Positions 23,724 through 35,600 of a stretch of 64,000 nt of DNA are shown here, in pieces. The notes under the pieces were generated by a model, which was given only the letters and a program-made list of their open reading frames with translations, was not told where the DNA came from and ran no database searches. How positions within the stretch are numbered: position 1 is the stretch's first letter; the number at the start of each line of letters is the position of its first letter. The translations under genes and the position numbers were made by a program. The stretch covers positions 154,123,043-154,187,042 of the forward strand of contig CP136069.1 of assembly GCA_032622095.1 (NCBI GenBank), in the 5' to 3' direction. Source of the stretch: Siphonodentalium dalli (Eukaryota > Mollusca > Scaphopoda > Gadilida > Siphonodentaliidae).

Positions 23724-26700
23724 TTAATTCGTTGCATTCTCAGATAATATTATTAAGTCAACATAGCGTTTCCATAGATCAGCGGACTTTTTAACAAAAA
23801 AATTAATTGGGTCTTCCGTATATTCCAGTGGAATCGTCATAAAATCTGATAATCCAGAAAGAAAAAGTCGAGTTTTAGATTCTGGACTCAGTTTATCGAA
23901 TTTTAGGTAGAATTCGATATCAAAGTTGTTCAAAATGTCGAATTCCACAAGGTTCCTCTCCGATGTTATTGACGTGCATTCACATATGGTATGTTTAACA
24001 ACGTCGCTGTGTTCGCGACTGCAGAGAGGACATACCTGTTTCTCACCAGGTAACATAGCCATAAGGCGAGCAACAAGCGTGTACGATGATTTATATTTTG
24101 GGAAGCATCGACATTTTCCCCAAAGATGAGACATGGTTAATTCTTGTTGTATGGCAGCGAAACGAGCAAGTCTATTGTCGCCATTTATAATTGCTGTCCA
24201 CTCTTCAGAACACCCGATTTTCCATTTGTCTCTCAATATATTTGTCCATGTTAGTTTGTTCGGGAATTTGTGTAAATCAATAAAAGTTATCAGGTAGTCG
24301 ACCATGTTATATTTCTGGAGTGTTGTAATCATGTCAGCTATGAAATTTGTATCACTTATCTCTGAGCACCCCACGACATATTGATACAAACGGGTTAAGA
24401 AAATAGATTTAACAGTTTTGTTTTGCGACAGATTACACAGCGAGCCAAAGAATGATAGTTTGCGTTTATCGATTAAAGACATGAGTGGAGGCAGACCGAC
24501 TAACCCAAGGGCTATTTCTGTCTTTGTGCGTGTATGTAGACCCTGGAAAAATTTAACGCAAAATCGGTGTGTTCTTTCTAGACGATCACGGTTATTCTGG
24601 CACAAATTCCAAAGTAATTCAGAACCGTACAATCCCCTCGGAAGTACCACAGACGAGTAGATAATCGAACAACTCTTTGGAGTTATACCACCCGGATGAA
24701 TACCAGCATTTGTGAGCATCATAAATGTACTTCTAGTTTTTTCGCAAATATTTTCAACAAAGGCACCGTTGAAATCGTATTTATCGAGTGGTATCCCCAG
24801 ATGAGTTGTTCGCGTATCCTCCCTGATCTGCGATTCCCCTAGATTCCATGTGCGATATTGACGAGTATAATTCGCTTTTGTCTCATTAAAAACAATTATA
24901 CAACATTTATTGGGGTTATATCTGTACCTCCATGTGTTACTGTAAGAAACGCATATTTCACAAAGTTTTTGTAATCCCTTTTTACTGAGGGACAATAACA
25001 CCATATCGTCCGCGTGTGTAGGGCTGGTGCAATTTATGCCCAACATTTGTAGTCCATATCCTGAGCTGGCTAATTGATTGATCAATTCGTCTACGTAAAT
25101 CATATAGTAAAATGGCGATAATATACTTCCTTGTCTAGCTCCCTGTAATACTTTAAACCACTGAGATGAAGTATGTTGGTATCGAACTGAACATGATACA
25201 TTTGTCAAAAGGTTGTATAATAATGTGAACAAATGTCCCTGTACCCCGCGTTCGTAAAGTTTGTACAATAGACCATTTACCCAGACGGTGTCAAATGCCT
25301 TCCACACATCGAGGAAACACGAATACAAATTTTGTTTGCTTTCGGATACGTATGAAATGCATTCTCTCATCAAGTAGGAGGTCATGTTTGCACTTATTCC
25401 TTTTTGGAATCCGTGCTGCAATGGGTTAACTTCGAGTAAGTATGGTGTATATCGCTCTAATCGAGTCTGGATTATTTTTTCAAGTATTTTGTAAAGTACA
25501 GGCATCAATGTGATTGCTCTATAACTATCATAATCTGTTTTTGGTTTGGAGCCTCCTTTATATAAAGTAATAATAACGCCGCGCTTCATATGTTCAGGGA
25601 CTGTCTGTTCTGTAATAATATCAGAAAGTAGGTCTGACACCGCCTGGATTAACACAGGACTACCATATATAATATGTTCGTTTGCGATGAGATCCCACCC
25701 TGCTGCTTTACCGCGATTAAGATTTCGACAAATATCAGCCAGTTCGCTGGCTGTTACCGGGAATATGATATTCTTGTCAATTTTACTTTCACTTGTATTG
25801 GTCACTTCTCGGTCAACAAAAGAATTAACACGATTAAATTGTACTGAGTCAAAGCTCGGTTGATATAACGGCGAGTAGAGATTTTCGAAGTATGTCGCCC
25901 AACCTTCAGTTATTTCAGATTCCTCACGAAGAACAGTTCCATTGTGTACGAAAAATGGATTTTTGTTAGCGTGTAAGTTTTTTTTTTTCGCGTTTAACAT
26001 GCGGAAAAGGTAATCTTGGTCGACCTCAGCGCGTTCATCTATTTCGTTTACCACTTCTGTCATGTGTTTATGAGATGCTCTCCTATAGAGTCTACGAAAG
26101 TTGCATTTGGCTTCTTTATACTCAACATAAGTTCCGAAATCGAGTTCGTTTTGTTCTCTGGGTCTTCCTGACTCTATCCATTTTCTCCGATGTGCACGCA
26201 TTTTTTCGTGTAACGCTTTTAACTCATCATTCCAGAAGGGTTTAAGATTTCGTTTGAAACGTTTACGAGGAAAACACGCAACCGATGCGTTTGCAATTGC
26301 TTGTACGATTTCTGCATATCTACATACTGCGTCAATTCGATACAAATTGGGGTCTCGGTTTTTTACTTTGATAATTTCAGTATCAAGATATCTCTGATAC
26401 TCTTCGATGATTTCTGGGTGAGATCTCACTCGCTTCCAGTCGATCCCACCATCAGCATTAGCATCTAGCCCTCCGATGGTGCGATCATCTACGGGCAAAG
26501 AAATATTTGCGGATATTGGACGATGATTTGACACATCTATAGAGTTATCGTCCATTACATCAATACTGCGTACAAAATGTATGAATATATCAGGTATCAA
26601 TATATGGTCGATTATTGTGCCGTTATTGTTGCCTCTCTGGCCAAATGGTAAACAAGTAGCTCGAGGCGATATCTCATAATTGGCTGATTTCAATTCAAGG

Positions 26701-27353
26701 GCTTTAACAAATTTAATGAATGCTGAGTTTCGCTTATCTGATTTATCGAAATTACCATTTAGATCGCCCATTATGATGAGGTTACCGTGTATTTTATATA
26801 TATCGCATATATCTCTAAGCGTATTTATATATGCTATATATTCTTCAGCGGGATAATTCGTGGATGGTAAGTAAACTTGGAAGATATACAAATAGCTCCC
26901 ACCTGGCAGCTTTAATTGAATCCCGATGATGCGATCATCTGCTATGTCAAGCGGACATATACAGTGTGACAGCCTGTTGTGCCACATTAGTGCCACACCG
27001 CCCTTGGGTCTACCTGGCTTTATGGTATGGATGGGAACTTGTTGGCTATAATCGCAGACAGCATGATATTCATAATTGGACCCCAGCATTCCGAGAAAAT
27101 CTACATTGGTTTGGTATAACCAATGCTCACTTAGACCCATAATGTCATAATGACCATTTCTCATTAGTTCTGTGATATATGCACCTGATGACATAATTCC
27201 CGTACAATTCCAGGTAAGGAAATTTAATGTCATGTTCTCCATATATTTAAGCTTGGTGGGATACGATAAGCTGGTATGGTATTGATTTCGTGTACGGTAA
27301 TCGAATATGAATACAAACAATAATGATATACATAGATGGCGCACATTAGACAT
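23724..27353 (-). CDS. LINE ORF2: APE endonuclease + reverse transcriptase
   Basis: 1209 residues starting at an ATG. The N-terminal apurinic-type endonuclease (about residues 41-285) keeps its expected catalytic residues: N49 (FLTWNC), E76 (GLSEHW), D197 and N199 (GDLN), D249 (IIDHIL) and H277 (SNHRP). The RT domain spans about 580-850: SYRAITLMPVLYKILEKII, motif A D682 in CFLDVWKAFDTVW, motif B QGARQGSILSPF and motif C HADDMVLL (D782, D783). The usual Tyr or Phe before ADD is His, an oddity that may or may not reduce activity. A C-terminal CPLC...H...C knuckle follows. The enzyme would nick target DNA and copy element RNA in the nucleus. It lies 79 bp downstream of ORF1 on the same strand. 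The LINE clade is not settled from sequence alone. Confidence 0.93.
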   Translation of the reverse strand: MSNVRHLCISLLFVFIFDYRTRNQYHTSLSYPTKLKYMENMTLNFLTWNCTGIMSSGAYITELMRNGHYDIMGLSEHWLYQTNVDFLGMLGSNYEYHAVCDYSQQVPIHTIKPGRPKGGVALMWHNRLSHCICPLDIADDRIIGIQLKLPGGSYLYIFQVYLPSTNYPAEEYIAYINTLRDICDIYKIHGNLIIMGDLNGNFDKSDKRNSAFIKFVKALELKSANYEISPRATCLPFGQRGNNNGTIIDHILIPDIFIHFVRSIDVMDDNSIDVSNHRPISANISLPVDDRTIGGLDANADGGIDWKRVRSHPEIIEEYQRYLDTEIIKVKNRDPNLYRIDAVCRYAEIVQAIANASVACFPRKRFKRNLKPFWNDELKALHEKMRAHRRKWIESGRPREQNELDFGTYVEYKEAKCNFRRLYRRASHKHMTEVVNEIDERAEVDQDYLFRMLNAKKKNLHANKNPFFVHNGTVLREESEITEGWATYFENLYSPLYQPSFDSVQFNRVNSFVDREVTNTSESKIDKNIIFPVTASELADICRNLNRGKAAGWDLIANEHIIYGSPVLIQAVSDLLSDIITEQTVPEHMKRGVIITLYKGGSKPKTDYDSYRAITLMPVLYKILEKIIQTRLERYTPYLLEVNPLQHGFQKGISANMTSYLMRECISYVSESKQNLYSCFLDVWKAFDTVWVNGLLYKLYERGVQGHLFTLLYNLLTNVSCSVRYQHTSSQWFKVLQGARQGSILSPFYYMIYVDELINQLASSGYGLQMLGINCTSPTHADDMVLLSLSKKGLQKLCEICVSYSNTWRYRYNPNKCCIIVFNETKANYTRQYRTWNLGESQIREDTRTTHLGIPLDKYDFNGAFVENICEKTRSTFMMLTNAGIHPGGITPKSCSIIYSSVVLPRGLYGSELLWNLCQNNRDRLERTHRFCVKFFQGLHTRTKTEIALGLVGLPPLMSLIDKRKLSFFGSLCNLSQNKTVKSIFLTRLYQYVVGCSEISDTNFIADMITTLQKYNMVDYLITFIDLHKFPNKLTWTNILRDKWKIGCSEEWTAIINGDNRLARFAAIQQELTMSHLWGKCRCFPKYKSSYTLVARLMAMLPGEKQVCPLCSREHSDVVKHTICECTSITSERNLVEFDILNNFDIEFYLKFDKLSPESKTRLFLSGLSDFMTIPLEYTEDPINFFVKKSADLWKRYVDLIILSENATN

Positions 27354-27432
27354 CGCTAGAAAAGAAGAAAAGAATCAGGAATCATTACATTAAAGAATGG
27401 TATATGATAGTCGATATTCGAACATAATTATT

Positions 27433-29055
27433 TCAGAATTCTGGTTCTTTGCGGACCCACATCCTACAAGTTGCACCAACTGGCCAGAATTTCGGACCGA
27501 GGACTATGTCGATATCATTGTCACAAATGTTGATTCGAGCTGCGTTACCTCTTAACATTCTGATGACTGTGAACCGAATTTTGTAATGGAGAAGGTGTGA
27601 CTTGATATCGAACACTGTTACGGAATCGTCAAAACCGGCGAGATATACTTGTGATGTTTTGACTGGACCATCCATTCTGTTAAAATAGGAATCACTTTGG
27701 GACTGACGGTCATAGTTTCTGTGAACTTCCTGTTTAGGTGGTGCCTGTTTATAACTGTGATTCGGGTATTCGGATGCAACTTCTGATTCAACAGATATAT
27801 TGTTTATGTCTCCTCGTTCACTGTTTATGTCTTCACGTTCACTGTTTATGTCTTCTCGTTCACTGTGTGCTGAGTGTGAAACATTATCGTCGTAACTGTA
27901 GTTCATTGCCATCTCCATTAATGTAGCCATGTCACGTTGTGTTTTTACCATCTCACCCATTGATCTGTCGACCACTTCAACAAACTGTTGCAAACTGTTG
28001 GTTGTCGCTGTAGTGAAACTTCTGAATTCATCTTTCATTATAGTAACGTTTTGTTTAATTGTTTCGTTAACCATCTTGTCGCATGCATGAGTCGGTTGAA
28101 TGTTTTTCTTATTCACTAAATCTTTCAGTGTAGCAACTTGACCTTCCAGACTTTTCTGCTTTTTATGGAACTCACCAAGACCGCTTACTATTTCGCCAAT
28201 ATCAGACTTTATTTGAATTATGTCACCCTTTAGTTTATTTACACCCGTATATTTGTCATCTTGTATTCGCTCGATGGTCAGTGTATCTGATTCAATTTGT
28301 TCGTCCAATTCTTTTATTTTTTTGTTTATCGTCGTTATGTCTGTTTTAGCCTTCTCGACGTCGTTTACTATATGTAATTTCTCCTCGATTTTACTGAATC
28401 GCGATTCCAGGCTAGCAATTGATGAATCTAATTTGGGAACTCGTTGATTGAAGTCTTTGTGGAAAATTTCGTTTTCTGTTTTCATGCATGAAATGTCGCG
28501 TTGAATTTTCACTAATGAATTGTTGATACTGGATGTACAGGTGTCATCTTCATCTAGAATGGTTACATTTCCGGCTATTGACTGTCGACCAACACTCTTG
28601 CTTCGGCTACCTTTGCTAATAACATCGATTATGGAGTCACTGTCTTCATCTACCATGAACTTCATTATATTATAAATGTCATTAGACATTCGCTTGTTTC
28701 TGTTATTTCGATCAATCACATGGTTTCCAGATTGATTTCGGACAACTCGTTGTTTCATCGAAGACGATTGCTCATATGGGAAATATTGCTTTGACTTGGC
28801 GTGAGTGAATATATTCTCCCTTAGTGTTTCTAATAATTTGTCCTGATTTCCGACGAATTCAATTATTGTTGCCGTGAATATATCGTGCGTAGTTGAGCTT
28901 ATGAATGCGAGAACTGGTTTGAGATTGTCAGATATTTTGAGGCTGTCATCCTGTTGCCGAGTGTACTGGAATGACTCAACACTGTCATACCAATCTGACA
29001 GACAATCGTGTAGGCTCCGTTTGTCGGTATCAGTAGAAGTATTGCTTGTCGCCAT
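27433..29055 (-). CDS. LINE ORF1: coiled-coil RNA-binding-type protein
   Basis: 540 residues from an ATG at 29055. The middle (about residues 175-390) is rich in Lys, Glu, Ile and Leu with heptad-like spacing, suggesting a coiled coil for multimerisation. A short iteration SEREDIN/SEREDIN/SERGDIN follows near residue 410. The C-terminal 80 residues (VYLAGFDDSVTVFDIKSHLL ... FWPVGATCRMWV) resemble the conserved C-terminal segment of ORF1 proteins of invertebrate LINEs. No CCHC knuckle is visible. ORF1 proteins of this type bind element RNA and form the particle that ORF2 acts on. It sits directly upstream of ORF2, as in a canonical two-ORF LINE. Function is inferred from position and architecture. 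Confidence 0.85.
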   Translation of the reverse strand: MATSNTSTDTDKRSLHDCLSDWYDSVESFQYTRQQDDSLKISDNLKPVLAFISSTTHDIFTATIIEFVGNQDKLLETLRENIFTHAKSKQYFPYEQSSSMKQRVVRNQSGNHVIDRNNRNKRMSNDIYNIMKFMVDEDSDSIIDVISKGSRSKSVGRQSIAGNVTILDEDDTCTSSINNSLVKIQRDISCMKTENEIFHKDFNQRVPKLDSSIASLESRFSKIEEKLHIVNDVEKAKTDITTINKKIKELDEQIESDTLTIERIQDDKYTGVNKLKGDIIQIKSDIGEIVSGLGEFHKKQKSLEGQVATLKDLVNKKNIQPTHACDKMVNETIKQNVTIMKDEFRSFTTATTNSLQQFVEVVDRSMGEMVKTQRDMATLMEMAMNYSYDDNVSHSAHSEREDINSEREDINSERGDINNISVESEVASEYPNHSYKQAPPKQEVHRNYDRQSQSDSYFNRMDGPVKTSQVYLAGFDDSVTVFDIKSHLLHYKIRFTVIRMLRGNAARINICDNDIDIVLGPKFWPVGATCRMWVRKEPEF

Positions 29056-29575
29056 ATCGATTAATTAAAGTTGTTGTTGTGATATACTGAGCATATAGTA
29101 TATGTTGTCACAGGACAATATACTTTTTCTCACGGCGAAGCCTAGTAAGTCGTCACTACGTCACGAGTACTGTTGTGGTGAGTTGTACTGCACGACATAA
29201 TGAGTGAATACGCTTTATGACACTGTAATTAATCAGTCGAATAGAAACACAGGAATTATTGGATCCGATTCATCCTAAATTGGGCGCTGGACTTCATTTT
29301 CGACTTCGAGGAGTTGTGTTCAAAATCACTGTTTTTGGGCTGAAGTGTGCACTTAGAGGGTTCGAGGTTGACATGGTAGAGTTTTAAATTTCAAAAGTCA
29401 CATACCGATCTCGAAAAACCACACACGAAAACTGATAAACAATATTCCCAATCCATGCTAGAATAAGTAAATAGATGGTCCTGGACAATTCAGGCTGGTA
29501 GACACCCGGGAACAGACACTATTTTCGAAAATTTCGGAGAGCGATGTGCATCGATTGTTTACGTCTAAACCGGAA

Positions 29576-29665
29576 GCTGCAGTTTTTTTGTTTTTTTTTG
29601 TTTGTTTGTTTTTGTTTTTGTTTTGTTGTTTTTGTTTTTTTTTGTTTGTTTTTGTTTTTTTTCGA
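29576..29665. repeat. T/G low-complexity tract
   Basis: Runs of T interrupted by single G, about 90 bp. On the minus strand this reads as Lys/Gln-rich peptide, not a gene. Confidence 0.95.
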
Positions 29666-29944
29666 TCTCAAACTACAAATATGATATCTTGTTAGCGGTG
29701 GCACAGGCTAACTTATATTATGGACTTGTTCTGTTGCGTATAACCTGATAAGTCAGTATTCAGGTGCTATGCCAACTGGGGAAATGTAGCATCGCCGAAA
29801 ATCTCAAACAAATCAAAAGTACCGTCTAAACTACGCTCAATTGTAATTATTTACTTCTCAATTCGGGACGCAACTGTCTACGGTAAACTAACGAAACCGG
29901 TTTCACATTCGAGAATATCTGCATTTAATCTACTTTATATTTTA

Positions 29945-30412
29945 GGACTTCTGTTTGTTTGTTTGTTGTTTGTCTGTTAGCTATGGCCGGGAAAACTGCC
30001 GGGCGGATTTAGCCCAAACTTGCTATCTGAGGGTAAAAACCGCGGGAATGGTCATCGGACCGCTTCTGAGAACGTCAGAGCACTCATTCTCCAACCCCCC
30101 GCCACCGCAATGGGAATTCATGGGTTAATTGCGTGATAGTTAAAGAGCGTTCGTATCCGCAGTGTCGTTGATAAAGAGCGTGCATGTGTCCAGACATGAG
30201 CGTGCTGTGCCTGTGTACAGACATGAGCGTGTTGTGTGATTCTTAAGTCTGTGTTCGTACTTAGGGGTTCCTGGGAATTTGGGGAGATTTTCATCGGGTC
30301 AGTTTTTCCGCCCGAGGTGACCTTCACCTTGAAACGGGTACCCACAAATGATCTAATATATAGTTTGGGACTTCTGTTTGTTTGTCTGTCTGTTAGCTAT
30401 GGCCGGGAAACA
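29945..30412 (+). repeat. two copies of a short dispersed repeat
   Basis: ggacttctgtttgtttgt ... ctgttagctatggccgggaa occurs at 29945-29995 and again at 30367-30411. Between them is a G+C-rich stretch and a short duplication of acagacatgagcgtg. Confidence 0.6.
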
Positions 30413-30679
30413 CAAGAAAATATTAATGCCAACTAAAATAAAATGCGACAACAAAACATGACACGGATATAAAGGCCATTGACACGGATTAACAAATATG
30501 CATATATATATATATAATTCAATATATGAAATTGTTTTTTATTATAAAAGATTTTATCTGACAATTCTTTATTCATTGACGAAATCAATCCGGGCCAAAT
30601 ATACCCGAAAAAATCCTACCGCAAGTAATACTGCGGCAACTCTTTGATGTCGCGGATTATTCACACCTCCCGCACTGTC

Positions 30680-31044
30680 CCTGACTGGGATGCAGACCAC
30701 GCCGTAAACACGACTGACCACGCTATTAACACGGCATGAACATGACTTCAACACGGATGACCACGGCGTGCACTCAGATGACCACGGCATGTACACGCCG
30801 TGTTCAGACCGTTTTTGAACACGCTGGCCATTTTGCCGAAATTGATCACGCTAAGAACACGACTTCAACACGGATGACCACGGCGTGAACTCGGATGACC
30901 ACGGCATGTACACGCCGTGTTTGAACACGCTGGTCATTTTTCTGAAGTTGATTACGCTAAGACCACGCGCGATTTTACCGTGTTTTTTCCGTGTTAAAAT
31001 GTTGGCCACGCGTGGTTTTGAAAAAACCACGGGCTTTGTACTGT
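30680..31044 (-). repeat. CACG-rich interspersed repeat, copy 2
   Basis: Same family as 13367-13740, inverted. The right end reads aaccacgggctttgtactg; the interior has gaacacg, gaccacgg and a duplicated acttcaacacggatgacca. Confidence 0.7.
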
Positions 31045-32160
31045 ATCAAACTATGCATGTATTGTCCATTCTCATGCAGCTTGAACACCCCCCAGATGAA
31101 TACTAGACCACTTCAAGGTATATATTTATAGCAACCACCAAGGGTGCTTATACCTAAGGCAGGTGGATGACGTCATATATTTTTTTCTATATCTATCAGT
31201 GATTTTTTAGATCGCGTCGAGGGATGAAGGAAATGGCCTATCGGCCCTTTCGACCATCCCGGGGATAGCCCCCCCCCCCCAATGACCTTCCAAAAAAAAG
31301 AAGATCGCGTTTATGGATTATGGAGAAATTATCACGTGACTTCCGGTTAGCAACAGTGTAGAGATTGCAAAAAAAACGCTGAATTGGGAATGAAGCATCG
31401 CCATGAAAATGAAAGTAACTAATTCACAACTTACGAAGAATTCACATGTGATTTAGGTATATTAATTTCAATTAGACCAATTTCTTTCGTTAGCTTAATG
31501 AAAAATAAAGACGTCAGAATCCAGACAAGATTGCACAATCCACGACACGACTTGTCAAGTTGGCATGTCATCTCCGTCGTGATCACTGCGTGATGTTACA
31601 TAAATTATTCTTAGCGCTATGTCGCCGATAGGCAAATTTGAGGCACATCATGTGTGGTTGCTCCACTACGTGTCACGTACGATTCATATTAAATGATGGG
31701 AAATTTCATCTAGAAAAAACAAGGGTTAGTGAGAGGATTAAAGCTTATGAGTCCCTTTTATTTTGAGGTTTAGTGTAAACAATAGTTATTTATTTGGAAA
31801 AAAACAGAATGAGATCGATTCCACTACCCATTGTATTAATGTTTACCGTGGGTATATTTCTTCTGACTATCTTGAAGCGTTTCAAACATCTGCCCAACAA
31901 ATCGTTCACATGACCTGTGGGGGGGGGGGGGGGGGGGGGGGTTGGGGTCATGTATCATCTACTGTAAAAAATTCAGTCAGATGATTTCAAAAGTCCAAGA
32001 GAGTAGGACGAAATATCTCCAAGGTGAAACATAATGCCCTAAGTACTGGAATCAAACTCTTTATTATGAGCCCAGAGGTTTTTTGTGTTTCTTGTGTGTA
32101 ATTTGCTTGATCACTTATTAATTGATCAAATAGGAATTTAACATGTATACTTGTATTTCA
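31045..32160. other. non-coding with poly-C and poly-G runs
   Basis: Runs of C near 31268 and G at 31919-31941; otherwise nothing recognised. Confidence 0.5.
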
Positions 32161-32169
32161 TATTTATCA

Positions 32170-32668
32170 GGTGTGTGAAGTTGGTTTGACGTTGGACGTT
32201 CGTGGACATTCGCGGTGTGGAGTTGGTTTGACATTGGACGTTGGACATTCGACACTTACGGCGATCTTGAAACCGCTTATTTGCAGCTTAATCGCACACG
32301 GGCACAGGAAGAACCGCTTTGTTTCGGTCGAAGCGGTATTGTGTGGATATATAACCTATGCTCCATAGGATTTCCCTGCCGAAATTTCAAGGTTATTGAT
32401 CCACTGGTTTTGCCTCTACCCTCTGCACTCACGGTGAAATTTAGCCAGAATTTCTAAGTCGAACGTCCATTTGTTTACCTTTCGAAAGACATTCAAACAG
32501 ACATTCAAATATATGCTTCTGACCCAATTATAGGGCCCGTTTCGGGTGCCATGGGTGTATAACGAATGAAAATCATCGGCATTTCATAATGCTTGCAGTT
32601 TGTGAGATAATGGGGGTGATAAAATATTTGGGAATTCTTCTGTGAAGTTGGACGGACGTTGGACATTA
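32170..32668 (+). repeat. GACGTTGGACATTCG-type repeat, left part
   Basis: It carries repeated gttggtttgac(g/a)ttgga and gttggacattcg phrases. It ends with gtgaagttggacggacgttg, then the L2-type LINE tail begins. Interior phrases match 36606-36969 (for example gcctct-ccctct, acattcaaatat). Confidence 0.65.
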
Positions 32669-35600
32669 TTATTATTATTATTTATTATTATATATACATT
32701 TAAAACGCATTCTACAGTAAATTAGTTTCAATGCGCTTACATCAATCAATAAAAATAAAAATATACAAGGTAAGAGTTAAAAAGTAGTATATGAGCATTA
32801 AAAAATTCATAACGACCATCTGCATGTGACTAAGAAATTACTAAAAAACAAAACAAAAGTAAAAAACCAAAGACCATAAGCATGCGACTTATAATTTAAA
32901 AAAAAACATAATTAAAAAATAGTTCAAATTATGAAAAAAGATTATGGCTAAAAATTAATTAAAATAGAAAAACAGACAACAAGGTTAACCAAAGAAATAG
33001 ATAAAAGACTATCAACAAAAGTAGATGAATAAAAAAGTAACGGAAAAACAGTCACAAGTAAGTCAAAGATTAAAAGTCACAGTTAAAATGTCAGTTAAAA
33101 TGCAGTAGTAGGTTTAACACCGAAGCAAATTATGAACAGGTGAGTCTTGAGAGCGTTCTTAAATTTTTCGAGAGTTTTCGCTTTTCTGAGAGTAAGGGGT
33201 AGTTCATTCCACACATTTACTGCTTTCTGTTGTGCACAATCCTCTCCGTACTTTCCTTCTGGCTTCCGCGTGGTGTTTTTCATGTCAAGACCACATGTGC
33301 TTGATCTAGTGACACGCCCACCGATCTTAAGTTGGAACATGTCACAGATGCAAGATGGTTGATGTCCCTTTATGGCCTTGTACACAGTTATTGCACACTT
33401 ATATTTTACACGAAATTCGAATGACATAATATGCAGATCAAATCTAGCTTGAGATATATGGTCATATTTGGACACGTTGGCGATAAGTCTTGTACAGTTG
33501 TTTATCAGAATGTCAATTCGTCGGATGTTATCCTTTGTGATATGTGTCAAGAGAATGTTCAAGCTGTCCACGCGCGATAGAATCAAGGACACAACGGCAC
33601 GTTTGATAGCTTCCTTGCTAAGATGACATCGGACCCTGCGTAGTACTCTTGAGTTGGAAGTAACAGGTCCGTAGCATATTGGACACCATAACGTTCATAT
33701 TCATGTTCGAATCAAAATATGCACCAAGATTCCTCAGGTTGTTACAAGACTTAATTTCTGAACCTGCCAAATGGACAGAAAACTGTTCATTGTCGTTGCC
33801 GTTGATTTGATGTGATAGTAGATTTAAAAAATGTTTTGTGGCTATTACAATAAACAATTTTAATTTGTTCATCTGCATCCATTGTTTCACGTCCAGAAAA
33901 CAACTCTCTAGGCGACTTATCGCCTGATTGTATGCATCCATGCTCTTCCTAGTAAATTCTACGTAAATCTGAGTGTCATCGGCGTAGAGATGGTACTTGA
34001 CCGAGTGACTCTGAAGAATTCGTCCAAGCGGAATGGTATATATCAGGAAGAGCAGAGGTCCCAGTATAGACCCCTGAGGAACACCTACATCAAGACTCAC
34101 ACTCTCCGAATATTCCTGGCCAATCACAACGCGCTGTTTTCTGTTTGACAAATAAGAGGAGAACCACTTTAATGCAAGTCCATCGATTCCTGTGGTGTCA
34201 CGAAGCCTATCAAGAAGCACGCGATGGTCACATGTATCAACATTAGAAGTAAAACACAGTTCCCGCGGTCTATAGAAAGGTCAATATCGTTTTTCACTTT
34301 CAGAAATGCTGTCTCACGCGAATGGTCTTTTCTGTATGCCGACTGATACACATCAAGCAGGTTGTGGGTGTTAACGTGGTCTAACAATTTCGCACTGACA
34401 ATCTTCTCCAAAACTTTTGATATGAACGAAAGGGTCGAAACTGGTCGATAATTCTTAAGAATTTCTGAGTCGAGCGAGGATTTCTTAAGAATAGGAATAA
34501 CGTTAGCAAGTTTCATCATATCTGGAACATTTCCGCTAGATAACGATATATTTATGATTTTGGTGAAGGCAGCCACAACATGTTGAACTAGCGGTTCCGA
34601 TTTTATGAATTTTCTAGGAATTGGATCGAGTGCACACGATTTGCTCTTCATTGCTCCAATACATTTATGCACCTCTGCATGTGATACTTCAGGAAATTCA
34701 CACAACGTGACACTGACATTGGAAATATGTGATGAATTTGAACAGGCAGTGTCAGTTGGAAATTGATTTCGAATTGTTTCCACTTTATTGTGAAAAAACC
34801 TTACGAATGCGTCCGCCAAATCTTTTTCAGATTGGTGACTAGGAAGTTGGACACACTCTTTCTTAGTAAGAAGATTAACGACATCAAAGATCTCTTTTTG
34901 ATTTGCACCCATCAAATAATTTTCGAAATATTCCTTTTTGGCTTGATGGACCATCTTTACAACCTGTTTTGAGTGATCAACAAGTTCACGTTTGTTTTCG
35001 TCCGAACGATGTTGTGTATATTTCACTGTTAATTTTCGGCGATTTCTTTTAGCCTGTAGTATATCACCGGTAAACCACGGATTGTATTTTCTATCAACCT
35101 TCATTTCTTTCATGGGGGCAAGATTATCTAACCCGTTGGAAACACAACTATAGTAGCAGTCAGCATCACTCGTATCCCCCAACTGTTCACCAATCAGTTC
35201 AGTTAACTGTGCGACGTCCAAGTCTTTGAATGATCTGCGCTTCAATGTCGCACGCGAACGGTTTATTTTATCGACACCAAATAATACATCACATCGCACT
35301 GCGTGGTGATCAGACTTGAAGAAACTACGGTCCAGAACTTCAACTTTAGAGATAATACCACTGCTAGTGGAAATTATGTGGTCGAGTGTATGACCGATGT
35401 GAGGCGATGTGCTGGTACACCGAGTACAGCCGGATACATGCTGGGCCAGCTCGTACGAATCTAGTAACTTGCGGTACGTCGATGCATCGGAATCGTTCAT
35501 ATCATCTACACGGATGTTTATGTCGCCAAGTATAACTAGTGGCGTTGGTAGGCTGATATATCGGCATAAAAGTCTTTCGAATTCTTTGAAAAATTCAGAT

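Larger units (their letters stand above)
22658..29100 (-). mobile_element. full-length two-ORF APE-type LINE (LINE B)
   Basis: Minus-strand element with ORF1 (27433-29055), a 79-bp gap, ORF2 (23724-27353) and a roughly 1-kb 3' UTR. The proposed 3' end is the minus-strand AATAAA (plus 22677-22682) followed by an AT-dinucleotide tail (22658-22676), preceded by a small ctcc/ggag stem. The 5' limit is uncertain, somewhere upstream of 29055. Both ORFs are open and catalytic residues are present, so this is the best candidate for an active element in the window. I did not find a target-site duplication. Confidence 0.8.

Noticed and set aside
29519-29704. Lys/Gln-rich small frame
   Set aside because: Translation of the T/G low-complexity tract.
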